The notes under the pieces are model-generated. The model made no database searches. It saw only the letters and a list, made by a program, of their open reading frames with translations, and was not told where the DNA came from. Source: an uncultured Bacillota bacterium (lineage in GTDB: Bacteria > Bacillota_I > Bacilli_A > RF39 > UBA660). From it: a stretch of DNA of 58,997 nt. This document shows, one piece after another, positions 24,084-33,135 of the stretch (the stretch's first letter is position 1; each line of letters starts with the position of its first letter). Both the position numbers and the translations under genes were made by a program. The DNA lies in assembly GCA_947650795.1 (NCBI GenBank), contig CANSWR010000003.1, positions 1 to 58,997 of the forward strand. Reading direction: 5' to 3'.

Positions 24084-24899
24084 TTAATTTATATTTATTT
24101 TGTATACTTCTTCATTGATTAGGAAATTTATTCCTGATAATTTAAGAGTGTCATTTATTGTAGCTTTAGTAGCATTTATTTCTAAAGTTTCAAGTAAATT
24201 TTTTAAATTGGTGTTTCTTTTTGTTTTTATTACGTCAAATTCTTGATTGTTTATTAGAGTTATGTATACAAAGTCTCTTTTGCTACAGTTTTTGAGCTCG
24301 TTATATATATCTATTACATCATATAATGATAATATAGTTGATTCAGAGGGAACTTTATTAAATTCTACTGTTATGTTTGGATATGTTCCTAAGTAGCTAA
24401 ATAAAGATTGATATACTCTGATGTTACTTTTATCTAGTGATATTTTGAATGTTATGTCTGGATAAGTTTGATCTAGTATGTCTAGTGTTTTTAAAATTAT
24501 ATTCATGTTATCATTTAGTATAAATTCGTCTTTTAGATCATAGGAGTCTTTACTATCTATTTTTAAATAGATAGTACTTGTTTTTGGTTTCCATATTTTT
24601 TTTATGACATCACTTTTTAATTCATATATATCATTTATAGAAATTTTTTTCTTTTCTTTAAAATCTTTAAAGTCGTTTTCTATTATTATTACGTTTTTAG
24701 GACCGCTTACAGAGTTTATTTCTCCTATTCCATTAAATAATCCTGACACAGGAGAATGTTCTTCTTTTTCCATAGTTTTGATTATTATTTGGTCTTTATA
24801 AATTGAACTTCCTTCGTTTATTTCTATATCATTTTGATTACTAAATGGTATGAAAATATAATCTACTGTTAATGCTTCTTTCGTTTTGTTACTTTCCAT
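24084..24899 (-). CDS. RnfC-like barrel-sandwich protein without Fe-S domain
   Basis: 271 residues. Residues 10-85 read like the N-terminal barrel-sandwich of RnfC: YIFIPFSNQNDIEINEGSSI, HSPVSGLFNGIGEI and NVIIIENDFKD. RnfC then has an FMN/NADH-binding region, an SLBB domain and a ferredoxin domain. Here the middle is divergent, a weak SLBB-like stretch may be present (VIKTKRNTNLKNLLETLEIN), and no CxxCxxC cluster exists, so it cannot carry electrons as RnfC does. No membrane helix. It follows rdgB by 2 bp. Function unknown; similarity is by eye. Confidence 0.55.
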   Translation of the reverse strand: MESNKTKEALTVDYIFIPFSNQNDIEINEGSSIYKDQIIIKTMEKEEHSPVSGLFNGIGEINSVSGPKNVIIIENDFKDFKEKKKISINDIYELKSDVIKKIWKPKTSTIYLKIDSKDSYDLKDEFILNDNMNIILKTLDILDQTYPDITFKISLDKSNIRVYQSLFSYLGTYPNITVEFNKVPSESTILSLYDVIDIYNELKNCSKRDFVYITLINNQEFDVIKTKRNTNLKNLLETLEINATKATINDTLKLSGINFLINEEVYKININ

Positions 24900-24901
24900 T
24901 T

Positions 24902-25486
24902 TTATCTCCTATTTAATATTTTTGTATCTAATTTTTTCTTTAAATCTATTATAGCTAAATATCTGGCACTTGTGGTGTTTTTTTCTTCTTCTGTTAGTTC
25001 TGCTAGAGTTCGGTTGTTATTTAGTTCAAATATTTCATCAAATCCAAATCCGTTTTGACCTCTTCTTGTGTTTGATATTTTTCCATGAAGTACACCTTCG
25101 CCTATTATAGTGTTAGTTCCATCATAGTAAACTAAACAACATACTGCATGCGCAACTCTCGTTTTTCCATTTATTTGTTTCATTTTTTCAAGTATATAAC
25201 AGTTTCTTTCTTTGTCTGTTTTATTTTCCCCTAAAAATCTATGTGTAAGGACTCCAGGCCAACTATTTAAAGCGTCAATACATAGTCCTGAGTCGTCTGC
25301 GATTGTAGGAATTCCAGTTATTTTATAAATTTCTGTTGCTTTTTTTAAGGCATTTCCATAAAATGTATCTTCTGTTTCTTCAACTTCAATATTAATTTTA
25401 GCTTCATTTAAACTTAATATTTCTTGATTTTTAAATATGCTTTTTAATTCTTTTATTTTTCCTTCATTATTACTTGCGAATATCAT
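24902..25486 (-). CDS. rdgB: XTP/dITP pyrophosphatase (RdgB/HAM1)
   Basis: Removes non-canonical purine nucleotides (dITP, XTP) by hydrolysis to the monophosphate. 194 residues. The N-terminal IFASNNEGKIKELKSIF is the substrate-binding SxNxxK block. TIADDSGLCIDALNSWPGV and RRGQNGFGFDEIF are the family's most conserved stretches, ending TSARYLAI. The AAGGAAGT ribosome site is good. Middle gene of the NrtR-like / rdgB / RnfC-like unit. Confidence 0.96.
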   Translation of the reverse strand: MIFASNNEGKIKELKSIFKNQEILSLNEAKINIEVEETEDTFYGNALKKATEIYKITGIPTIADDSGLCIDALNSWPGVLTHRFLGENKTDKERNCYILEKMKQINGKTRVAHAVCCLVYYDGTNTIIGEGVLHGKISNTRRGQNGFGFDEIFELNNNRTLAELTEEEKNTTSARYLAIIDLKKKLDTKILNRR

Positions 25487-25502
25487 AATTTTACTTCCTT
25501 TC

Positions 25503-26231
25503 TTATAACCAAATTTTATCTGTTAAGTTGTATTTATACATTATTGTAGGACGATATGCTTTGTCTTTTACTATTTCGTCAGTTTTTTCACAGTATTTAA
25601 TTATTCTTTTTCTAAAATTTGATTTATCTACTTTTGTTTCAGTTATTAATTCATATATAATTCTTGTATCTTCTAATGAAAATTTTTGCGGTAGTAATTT
25701 GAATATTGCGTCAGTGTTATCAATTCTATTTTTTAGGTGTTTGTAAGCGATTATTATTTCCATAATTTGTTTTTCTAAATTTATGTCTTCTGTTTCTATT
25801 TCATGAATGTATTCAATGTTACAATTATTCTTTAGCTCTTTTGTTTTATATTTTATAGTAGTTTCTCCTAATTGGCAATATTCATTAGTTTTAAATTTTA
25901 TAGGTATTAATTCGTATTGTTCATCAATGTTTTTTATATTTTCAATATTCGCTAAGCTTAGGTATATTATATCTAATTTTTTATCAGCAAAGTATTTTCT
26001 TTCTGCTAATGTGTATACTTGTTCTAAGTGAAAAGTTTTTGTATTTATTATTTTAGTAATGTAGTCTTTTAATTCGGTTTTCATGTCATCTTGTTGTTTA
26101 AAGTATATGTTTGGTAGAGATTTATTAGTTTTTTTTACTAAGATTTTCAATACTTTAATATCAGTTTTTTTGTTGTTTTCACTTTTTTGTGTGTCCATTA
26201 CAAATAGGCACGTTACTAGGTTTATGTTCAT
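25503..26231 (-). CDS. NrtR-like regulator with a degenerate Nudix domain
   Basis: 242 residues. The N-terminal two thirds resemble a Nudix fold (LEQVYTLAERKYF, KLDIIYLSLAN), but the catalytic box GX5EX7REUXEEXGU is absent, so hydrolysis is unlikely. The C-terminus is the winged helix of NrtR: IFKLLPQKFSLEDTRIIYEL, then KVDKSNFRKRI and YRPTIMYKY. NrtR proteins sense ADP-ribose-type ligands and repress NAD genes; the targets here are not apparent. It has its own promoter and heads an operon with rdgB. Confidence 0.75.
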   Translation of the reverse strand: MNINLVTCLFVMDTQKSENNKKTDIKVLKILVKKTNKSLPNIYFKQQDDMKTELKDYITKIINTKTFHLEQVYTLAERKYFADKKLDIIYLSLANIENIKNIDEQYELIPIKFKTNEYCQLGETTIKYKTKELKNNCNIEYIHEIETEDINLEKQIMEIIIAYKHLKNRIDNTDAIFKLLPQKFSLEDTRIIYELITETKVDKSNFRKRIIKYCEKTDEIVKDKAYRPTIMYKYNLTDKIWL

Positions 26232-26249
26232 ATTAATTACTCCTTATGT

Positions 26250-26278
26250 TACATATAGTATTTTACACTTTAAGACAA
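26250..26278 (-). promoter_or_regulatory. Sigma-A promoter of the NrtR-like/rdgB operon
   Basis: Minus-strand TTGTCT (26273-26278), 17 nt, TATGTA (26250-26255). Confidence 0.6.
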
Positions 26279-26280
26279 GT

Positions 26281-28086
26281 TTAGTCAAGATTATCTTTGT
26301 TGTTATTTTTAAAATTGGTTAAATATTCTTTTAAATTTATTGCAACATTATGAGGAATGATTGTTTCTAATTCTTCTATGGATGATTCTGTTATTTTTTT
26401 CAAACTTCCAAATTTTTTCATTAATTCTTTTTTTCTTGTTTCGCCTATTCCTTCTATGTTGTCTAGTATACTTGAAATACTACCTTTGCTTCTTATTTGT
26501 CTATGATAATTTATTGTAAATCTATGAACTTCATCACTTATACGTGTTAATAAGTAAAATACATTACTTCTTTTATCTATTTTATAAGATATTAGTGTGT
26601 CTCCATCAATCAGCTCGCTCAAGGAATGTTTGTCATCTTTTGCAAGTCCACATACTTTAATTTTTAGGTTTAAATCATTTAAAACTGAATTACAAGCATT
26701 TATTTGATTTATTCCTCCATCTACTAATATTAAGTCTGGAATTCTTGTTTTGTTTAATAATACACTTTGGTATCTTCTATATATTACTTCTTTCATAGAC
26801 CCTACATCATCGTTTTGTTCTTTAGATATTTTGAATTTTCTATAATCTTTTGTGCTAGGACTACCATCAATAAAGACTACCATTCCACTTACTGTAAATG
26901 ATCCAAATAAGTTTGAGTTATCAAATGATTCTATTACACTTAGGTTTTCCATGTTTAATAGATTACCTAGTTCTTTACATGCAGTTTCTGTTTTTTCGTT
27001 TTTTCTATATTCTAATTCCATATTATTTTTTAGATTTATTTTTGCATTAGTAGCCGCTAAATCTAGTAAGTGTTTTTTCTTTCCTTTTTGTGTGATTATT
27101 ACTTTTGAGTCAATAACACTGTTAAGTAATTCTATGTCAAGATTATTGGGTACAATTATTTCTTTTGGTGGAATATTTTTTTTAGCGTAGAAATTAACTA
27201 TATAATATTCTAATGTTTCCTTAATATCATCTATAAGAGGAAATATGTTTTTTTTGTTTCCAACTAGTTTACCATTTCTTAAAAAGAACACTACTATACT
27301 TATATATCCATTTTCATAATAGTAGTTAAATATATCTCTATTTATTCCATCGTTAAGTTCTACTTTTTGTTTTTCAAATACAACTTTTATATAATCTAAT
27401 TCTTTTTTTAAGTCTAATGCTATTTCAAAGTTTAAGTTATCTGAGTTTATTTTTATTTTCTCTAATATTTTGTTTATTAGTATTTCGTCATGGCCATTTA
27501 GGATGTCAATTATTTCTTGCCTTAATGAGGTTGTATCTAAATCTTTATGAACACAGTATCCAAGACATTCTCCTATATGATAATATAAACATTCTTTTTT
27601 AGGAGTTTTGTCACATTTTTTTAATGGATATAATCTATTTATTAAGTCTACTAATCTTCGTGCAGCATGTCCATTTGGAAATGGTCCGAATAGCATTTTA
27701 TGTTTTTTATTTATATTTATTTCTCTTTTTACTACAAGACTTGGAAATTTTTCGTTTTTAAATTCTATGTAAGGGTAACTTTTATCATCTTTTAATAATA
27801 TATTATATTTTGGATCATATTTCTTAATTAGGTTTAATTCTAATATGAATGCTTCTAGTTCACTTCCTGTGACTATGTAATCAAAATCTATTATTTCGCT
27901 TACTAATTTCTTTGTTTTTCCTGTTACACGTCCTGTGAAATAGCTTTTTAATCTGTTTTTTAGGTTTTTAGCTTTTCCAACATATATAATTATTCCTTTT
28001 TCATTTTTCATTTGATAAGAACCAGGAAGTGCTGGAACTAGTGATAATTTTTCTTTTATATATTTATTTATGTTTTCATCTATCAT
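26281..28086 (-). CDS. uvrC: Excinuclease ABC subunit C
   Basis: Makes both incisions in nucleotide excision repair. The ATG at 28086 follows AGGTG by 6 nt; 601 residues, normal. GIY-YIG nuclease at the N-terminus (LPGSYQMKNEKGIIIYVGKA, then LKNRLKSYFTGR), UVR motif near 190-225, RNase H-like second nuclease (ESFDNSNLFGSFTVSGMVVF, DLILVDGGINQ) and a C-terminal double helix-hairpin-helix (LDNIEGIGETRKKELMKKFG). Monocistronic with its own promoter. Confidence 0.97.
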   Translation of the reverse strand: MIDENINKYIKEKLSLVPALPGSYQMKNEKGIIIYVGKAKNLKNRLKSYFTGRVTGKTKKLVSEIIDFDYIVTGSELEAFILELNLIKKYDPKYNILLKDDKSYPYIEFKNEKFPSLVVKREININKKHKMLFGPFPNGHAARRLVDLINRLYPLKKCDKTPKKECLYYHIGECLGYCVHKDLDTTSLRQEIIDILNGHDEILINKILEKIKINSDNLNFEIALDLKKELDYIKVVFEKQKVELNDGINRDIFNYYYENGYISIVVFFLRNGKLVGNKKNIFPLIDDIKETLEYYIVNFYAKKNIPPKEIIVPNNLDIELLNSVIDSKVIITQKGKKKHLLDLAATNAKINLKNNMELEYRKNEKTETACKELGNLLNMENLSVIESFDNSNLFGSFTVSGMVVFIDGSPSTKDYRKFKISKEQNDDVGSMKEVIYRRYQSVLLNKTRIPDLILVDGGINQINACNSVLNDLNLKIKVCGLAKDDKHSLSELIDGDTLISYKIDKRSNVFYLLTRISDEVHRFTINYHRQIRSKGSISSILDNIEGIGETRKKELMKKFGSLKKITESSIEELETIIPHNVAINLKEYLTNFKNNNKDNLD

Positions 28087-28103
28087 TTTTAACACCTATT
28101 TAT

Positions 28104-28132
28104 ATTTTAACAAATTTTTATGTTTATAACAA
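28104..28132 (-). promoter_or_regulatory. Sigma-A promoter of uvrC
   Basis: Minus-strand TTGTTA (28127-28132), 17 nt, TAAAAT (28104-28109). Confidence 0.65.
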
Positions 28133-28161
28133 TAAAATAAAGTCCAGGTTAATTGGACTTT
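28133..28161 (-). terminator. Terminator of the rimP-infB-rbfA operon
   Basis: AAAGTCCA (28139-28146) pairs with TGGACTTT (28154-28161); T-rich on the minus strand. Confidence 0.8.
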
Positions 28162-28904
28162 GATAATTTAAGTTTTTTGACTTCATTAAATGATGAGTCA
28201 ATTATTTCTTTATTTGTTAATAAATCTATTTTGTAACTATTATCTACATTGTTTAAGACTAAGCTTTCTAGTTCACTTAATGTCAAATCTTCTCTAAGTA
28301 TATAAATTAATTCTTGGTCTTTAAATATTGTTTCTATATCAAATCTGTAAACTTGCCTAAAATTTTCAATAGATTCTTTATTAGCTTCTAAAATCATGCG
28401 CTCGTTTCTTGCTGCTAGATATTCTGCTAATTTTATTCTGTAACATCTTAATTCTTCACTAGTAATAGATTTAATTCCATAATTATTAAGTAATGTATAA
28501 AAAGCACATAATACTTGTTCTTTGTAATAGATTGTCTCTATATATTTTTTTTGAAGTGATTTATAAGTTGCTTCTCTTAATAGGCAAAGTAAATCATAGT
28601 CTAATGAATGTGCTAAATAGTCAATGTAATTTTCACTTATCTGTTCTTTTAGTATTAATTCTCCATTGCTATAAGTTAAGTATGTGCAATTTTTTAAAAA
28701 GATTTCTTTGTCTTTTTCAGATAAGTTATATGTAGTTATGCCAATGAAAGAATCAAGGTAATCACTTAGCATTTTTATGTCTGTAGCGCTTGTTAGTTCT
28801 TCATCTTTGATTACTAGTGCTCTTTTTTCTTTATAAAGATTATATAACATTGCTATTATTATTTTTTCGTATGTAATTGTTTCTTTCTCTCTATATTTAA
28901 TCAT
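28149..28904 (-). CDS. Hypothetical protein at the end of the translation-factor operon
   Basis: 251 residues from the ATG at 28904 (GAGG 6 nt upstream); an ATG 12 nt earlier is possible. The protein is helical and charged, with no membrane segment or catalytic motif that I recognise. It overlaps rbfA by 8 bp and stands where truB or ribF often follows rbfA, but matches neither. Terminator directly after. Co-expression with infB and rbfA suggests a ribosome-related or housekeeping role, which is only a context guess. Confidence 0.65.
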   Translation of the reverse strand: MIKYREKETITYEKIIIAMLYNLYKEKRALVIKDEELTSATDIKMLSDYLDSFIGITTYNLSEKDKEIFLKNCTYLTYSNGELILKEQISENYIDYLAHSLDYDLLCLLREATYKSLQKKYIETIYYKEQVLCAFYTLLNNYGIKSITSEELRCYRIKLAEYLAARNERMILEANKESIENFRQVYRFDIETIFKDQELIYILREDLTLSELESLVLNNVDNSYKIDLLTNKEIIDSSFNEVKKLKLSKSN

Positions 28905-29247
28905 TATCTTCCTCATTATTTATTTGTTCGATTATGTTTTCTATTTTTTGGCCATATTCTATTGAGTTATCATAAACGAATTTTAATTCTGGTATATGTC
29001 TTATGTTTAATCTACCTGCTAGTTCACTTCTGAAGAAAGATGCAGCTCCATTCATGTCATGTACTACCTTTTCTCTTTTATAATCATCTAAAGTTGTAAA
29101 GTAAACTTTTGCAAAGCTTAGGTCGTTTGTCACTGTAGCATATGTAATTGTCACATTTTTTAAGTCCTCATCTTTTATTTCTGTAAGTAGTATTTTGCTT
29201 ATTTCTCTCATTAAATCTGAAGCGACTCTCTCACCTTTTAACTTCAT
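28897..29247 (-). CDS. rbfA: Ribosome-binding factor A
   Basis: Cold-shock 30S maturation factor that binds near helix 44. 116 residues with a KH-like fold. Motifs: [35 protein letters not shown] and the C-terminal [20 protein letters not shown]. It overlaps infB by 4 bp, the usual coupling in Bacillota. Confidence 0.96.
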   Translation of the reverse strand: MKLKGERVASDLMREISKILLTEIKDEDLKNVTITYATVTNDLSFAKVYFTTLDDYKREKVVHDMNGAASFFRSELAGRLNIRHIPELKFVYDNSIEYGQKIENIIEQINNEEDND

Positions 29248-31400
29248 ATTCTTTTCACTTCTTTCATTTCGTATGTTTCTATAACGTCTCCAACTTTGAT
29301 ATCAATATAGTTTTCTATAGTAATTCCACAGTCAAAACCTTGTTTAACTTCTTTTACTTGATCTTTTTCTCTTTGTAAACTGCCTATTTTCCCTTCAAAT
29401 ATTACTATTCCATCACGTATTAATCTCATTTGAGATGAATTTTTGATTATGCCTGTTGTTACATGTGATCCTGCGATTATTCCAACTTTTGAAAATTTGA
29501 ATAATTGTCTTACTTCAGCCTCTCCTGTTATTACTTCTTCAAATTCTGGGTCCAACATACCTTTCATAGCAGCTTCTATTTCTTCTACCGCTTTATATAT
29601 AATGTTATATGTTCTTATTTCTACACTATGAGATTTAGCATTTTCTCTGATTTTACTGTCTGGTACGACATTAAATCCTATTATTATTGCATTTGAAGCA
29701 CTAGCAAGGACTATGTCGCTTTCTGTAATTGCACCTACTCCACTTCTTATAACTGATGTTTTTACACCTTCTACATCTATTTTTTCTAGGGCATTTTTTA
29801 CTGCTTCTTCGCTACCTTTAACATCGGTTTTTAATACAATATTAATTTCTTTTCTACCACTTTGAATAGATGCAAATAAATCGTCTAAACTAACTGTTTT
29901 TTTAGTGAATTTCTTTTCTTTTTCTAGTACTGAACGTTTTTCTGCTACACTTCTAGCTTCTTTTTCGTTTTCGAAAGCCATGAATTTGTCTCCTGCGACT
30001 GGCACTTCGTTAAGTCCTGTGATTTCAACTGGTGTGCTAGGCAATGCTTCTAATAAATCGATTCCGTTGCTGCTTTTTAATGTTCTTACTTTTCCGTGAG
30101 AAGTACCAACTACGATTGGATCTCCTATCCTAAGAGTACCGTTGTTTATTAATAACGTTGCGACTGGGCCTTTATTTTTGTCTAATTTAGCCTCGATTAC
30201 AGTTCCTACAGCGTATCTGTTTGGATTAGCTTTAAGTTCTTGCATTTCTGCCAAAGCTATTATGTTTTCTAAAAGTAAAGGTACGTTTTCGCCTGTGTGT
30301 GCACTTAGTTTTACAAATATTGTGTCTCCTCCCCATTCTTCTGGAGTTAGACCATGTTCACTCATTTCGCTCATAATTTTTTCTATGTTTCCTACACCTT
30401 TATCAATTTTGTTTATAGCTACTATGATAGGAACGTTAGCGCTTTTAGCGTGGTCAATTGCTTCTTTAGTTTGAGGCATTACACCGTCGTCTGCTGCGAC
30501 TATTATTATTACAATATCTGTAATACTTGCTCCTCTTGCTCTCATTTCTGTGAACGCAGCGTGTCCTGGAGTATCTATGAATGTTATAAGTGAGCCACTG
30601 ATTTCAACTTGATAAGCTCCTATATGTTGAGTTATACCACCTGCTTCTCCACTTACAACATGTGATTCTCTTATATAATCTAGTAAACTAGTTTTTCCAT
30701 GGTCTACATGCCCCATTATAGTTACAACTGGTGGACGAGACATTAAGTCTTTTTCATCGTCTATGATTTCAAAGTTTTCGAAGTTACTTATATCTTTTGT
30801 TTCTTCTTTTTTTAATTCTTTCCCAAATTCTAAAACAACAACTTCAGCATCTTCATATGTTATAGAAGCATTTATATTTAGCATTAGACCTAGTTTGAAT
30901 AATCTTCCAACTAATTCATCATCTGATACATTTAGTGATGAAGCTAAATCTTTTACTGTCATACCTTCTTTATATAATACTACTTTTTCTTCATGTTCAG
31001 ATTTGTTACTTTGTAGTTTTGTTTTATTTTTATATAAATTCTTCTTTTCTTTTTTGTATTCTTCTAAGTTAGATTTATTATCTTTCTTTTTTAATTTTAT
31101 TTTTTGTGCACGTTCATGAGAAAGGTTGCTTCCTCCTAGTAATTCTTCTGCACGATCTTCAAAGGAAAATTTACTTTCTAATTCTTCACTTAAGAGATTT
31201 TCATCTTCTATAATTCCATTGTTTTCATCAGTCATACTTTCGTTATTATTTAGTGTCAAATCTAATGTTACAATATCATCGTCATCTAATATATCATTTT
31301 TATCTGTAACTTGTAATCCTAATTCTTCACATTTTTTTAGTAGTGCTTCTACTTTCATATTTATATCTTTAGCGTATTCTTCAACTGTCATATATTGCAC
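29244..31400 (-). CDS. infB: Translation initiation factor IF-2
   Basis: GTPase that brings initiator tRNA to the 30S and drives subunit joining. 718 residues. Two N-terminal IF2_N helices ([20 protein letters not shown] at 4 and [20 protein letters not shown] near 152), a charged linker, and the G domain with [22 protein letters not shown] and NKID. Domains II-IV follow, ending with the initiator-tRNA-binding C-terminal barrel ([14 protein letters not shown]). All switch residues are intact. Confidence 0.98.
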   Translation of the reverse strand: MQYMTVEEYAKDINMKVEALLKKCEELGLQVTDKNDILDDDDIVTLDLTLNNNESMTDENNGIIEDENLLSEELESKFSFEDRAEELLGGSNLSHERAQKIKLKKKDNKSNLEEYKKEKKNLYKNKTKLQSNKSEHEEKVVLYKEGMTVKDLASSLNVSDDELVGRLFKLGLMLNINASITYEDAEVVVLEFGKELKKEETKDISNFENFEIIDDEKDLMSRPPVVTIMGHVDHGKTSLLDYIRESHVVSGEAGGITQHIGAYQVEISGSLITFIDTPGHAAFTEMRARGASITDIVIIIVAADDGVMPQTKEAIDHAKSANVPIIVAINKIDKGVGNIEKIMSEMSEHGLTPEEWGGDTIFVKLSAHTGENVPLLLENIIALAEMQELKANPNRYAVGTVIEAKLDKNKGPVATLLINNGTLRIGDPIVVGTSHGKVRTLKSSNGIDLLEALPSTPVEITGLNEVPVAGDKFMAFENEKEARSVAEKRSVLEKEKKFTKKTVSLDDLFASIQSGRKEINIVLKTDVKGSEEAVKNALEKIDVEGVKTSVIRSGVGAITESDIVLASASNAIIIGFNVVPDSKIRENAKSHSVEIRTYNIIYKAVEEIEAAMKGMLDPEFEEVITGEAEVRQLFKFSKVGIIAGSHVTTGIIKNSSQMRLIRDGIVIFEGKIGSLQREKDQVKEVKQGFDCGITIENYIDIKVGDVIETYEMKEVKRI

Positions 31401-31443
31401 CCTCTTTCTTATATTTGTTTTGGTTATTTCCTTGTTAGTTTTT

Positions 31444-31468
31444 AGAGCATCAAGGCGTGCTCTTTTTT
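31444..31468 (+). other. Hairpin with T tract on the plus strand inside the nusA operon
   Basis: AGAGCA (31444-31449) pairs with TGCTCT (31458-31463) and six T follow on the plus strand, opposite to transcription. It sits between ylxR and infB, where an L7Ae-like gene (ylxQ) is usual. Confidence 0.5.
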
Positions 31469-31730
31469 ATTTGTTCAATTTTGATAAAAGTTCATCATAT
31501 ATTTCTTCAGGTATTTTTACTTCTAGGTGTCTTTCTAGTATTTTATTTAGTTTAGCTTTGTTTATTACATCAACATCTTTTTTTAGATATGCTCCCCTTC
31601 CATTCGCTTTTAGAGTTTCATCTACTATTACTTTTCCTTCAGGGGTTCTAACTATTCTAAATAAATCTTTTTTTTCAAGTTTTTCTTTAGTTATAACACA
31701 TGAACGCATAGGGATTTTTCTTGTTTTCAA
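31467..31730 (-). CDS. ylxR: YlxR family nucleic-acid-binding protein (RnpM)
   Basis: 87 residues. The family signature is near the start: KIPMRSCVITKEKLEKKDLF, then FRIVRTPEGKVIVD and NGRGAYLKKD. Known members bind RNA and modulate RNase P. It starts with TTG, preceded by AGGTGAT at a good distance. Normal place between nusA and infB, though the usual following ylxQ gene is absent. Confidence 0.9.
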   Translation of the reverse strand: MKTRKIPMRSCVITKEKLEKKDLFRIVRTPEGKVIVDETLKANGRGAYLKKDVDVINKAKLNKILERHLEVKIPEEIYDELLSKLNK

Positions 31731-31739
31731 TTATATCAC

Positions 31740-32795
31740 CTACTTATTTATTTCTTCGTTTATTTCATTTAATGTTTTTATGTTTAATTTGTATCTAGTA
31801 AGTTTACTTGCAAGTTTAATGTTTATACCTTTTTTACCTATTGCAAGACTTAGATTTTCATCATCTGTTATTACTAATGCTTCTTTTGACTTTTCGTCTT
31901 GTATACTTACATTAAGATTTTTTGCAGGACTTAGCGCATTTGCTATAAATATTTCTGGATTATCATTGTATAAAATCAAGTCCACTTTTTCTCCATTTAA
32001 TGCACTTATGATGTTAGCAATTCTTCTACCTTTTTCTCCTATGCAGCTTCCTACAGCATCCACATTAGAGTTTGTGCTAGATATAGCAACTTTGCTTCTT
32101 ACTCCAGGTTCACGTGCTACTCCATGCATTAGTAATAGACCATCTTGAAATTCTGGTATTTCTAATTCAAATAGTCTTTTTACAAATCCATAATGTTTTC
32201 TTGATAATTTAATAGATGGGCCTTTGGTAGTTTCTTCAACTTTTACAATATATACTTTTACACTTTCTCCCATTTTAAGAGTTTCTCCAGGAATAAGTTC
32301 ATTTTTAGGTAATATTCCACGTGCTTTTCCTAAGTCAACATAGTAATTTCTATTATCTTCCATAGCTAGAAATCCTATCATCATTTCGTCTTCTTTGTCT
32401 CTCATTTCCTCCATGATTTTATTTCTTTCTGCTTCTCTTATTTTTTGAAGTACTACTTGTTTCGCTACTGAAATAGCAACACGTCCAAAGTCATCAGGAG
32501 TTACTTCTGTTTCAATGATATCTCCAATCTGAGCATCAGGTTTTATTTCAATTGCTTCTTCTAGGCATAGTTCTTGATCTTCATTTTCTAATTCTTCAAC
32601 TACAGTCATTCTTTTAAATAATTTAATCATTCCATTTTCTGTATTTATTTCAGGTCTTATGTCTGCGTCTTCTCCTGTTTCTTTTTTGTAAGCTGCTGCT
32701 AGGCCGTTGCCCATAGCTTCTATTATTTTGTCAGCTTCTACTCCTTTTTCTGATACTATGTAATCAAATGCACGTTTAAATTCTTGATTATTCAT
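31740..32795 (-). CDS. nusA: Transcription termination/antitermination factor NusA
   Basis: Binds RNA polymerase and modulates pausing, termination and antitermination. The ATG at 32795 has AAGGAG 9 nt upstream and yields 351 residues (the longer frame starts inside rimP). N-terminal polymerase-binding domain (NNQEFKRAFDYIVSEKGVEA), S1 domain near 130-200 and two KH domains (VGSCIGEKGRRIANI and NLSLAIGKKGINIKLASKL). No C-terminal acidic repeats, as in other Bacillota. It overlaps rimP by 8 bp. Confidence 0.97.
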   Translation of the reverse strand: MNNQEFKRAFDYIVSEKGVEADKIIEAMGNGLAAAYKKETGEDADIRPEINTENGMIKLFKRMTVVEELENEDQELCLEEAIEIKPDAQIGDIIETEVTPDDFGRVAISVAKQVVLQKIREAERNKIMEEMRDKEDEMMIGFLAMEDNRNYYVDLGKARGILPKNELIPGETLKMGESVKVYIVKVEETTKGPSIKLSRKHYGFVKRLFELEIPEFQDGLLLMHGVAREPGVRSKVAISSTNSNVDAVGSCIGEKGRRIANIISALNGEKVDLILYNDNPEIFIANALSPAKNLNVSIQDEKSKEALVITDDENLSLAIGKKGINIKLASKLTRYKLNIKTLNEINEEINK

Positions 32796-33045
32796 TTTCA
32801 CTAACTCCTTTACTGCAAATATCAAGTATAAATTCGCCAGGTATTTCAGGTAATTCTAATTCGTCTATAATTGGGTTAACTATTTGTGAGACTTTAACAC
32901 ATAAATCAGTGTCCACTACATTTTCGCTTTCTATATGTAAGAATAGTGTGTCTTCGCCATCTTCTTTAGCAAGCTCAATATTAGAAACAGTAACTCCAAT
33001 TTCTTTTAATGGGTCTTTTACTGCGTTTATTATTCTTTCGTTCAT
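32788..33045 (-). CDS. rimP: RimP, N-terminal domain only
   Basis: RimP helps assemble the 30S subunit. The ATG at 33045 follows AAGGAGG by 6 nt and gives 85 residues. The N-terminal alpha/beta domain is recognisable (LKEIGVTVSNIELAKEDGED, VDTDLCVKVSQIVNPIIDEL, GEFILDICSKG). RimP normally has about 150 residues, with a C-terminal SH3-like domain following the ILDICSKG strand; here the frame stops right there and nusA begins. The position at the head of the nusA operon is standard, which supports the identity. Confidence 0.85.
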   Translation of the reverse strand: MNERIINAVKDPLKEIGVTVSNIELAKEDGEDTLFLHIESENVVDTDLCVKVSQIVNPIIDELELPEIPGEFILDICSKGVSENE

Positions 33046-33072
33046 ATTATTCCTCCTTTTTAAAAATAAACA

Positions 33073-33092
33073 AGTGGGATTTAACACCCACT
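33073..33092 (-). promoter_or_regulatory. Terminator-like leader hairpin before rimP
   Basis: On the minus strand AGTGGG, loop TGTTAAAT, CCCACT, then TTGTTTATTTTT. It lies between the operon promoter and the rimP ribosome site, so it may attenuate the operon. Confidence 0.6.
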
Positions 33093-33106
33093 CATCAAGT
33101 AATTTA

Positions 33107-33135
33107 ATTTTATCATAGTATTTTGCATACTTCAA
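33107..33135 (-). promoter_or_regulatory. Sigma-A promoter of the rimP-nusA-infB operon
   Basis: Minus-strand TTGAAG (33130-33135), 17 nt, TAAAAT (33107-33112). Confidence 0.7.

Noticed and set aside
31126-32148. A 340-codon plus-strand open frame
   Set aside because: It runs antisense to infB, ylxR and nusA, which are unmistakable; its Ser/Phe/Leu-rich product is what the complement of AT-rich genes gives.
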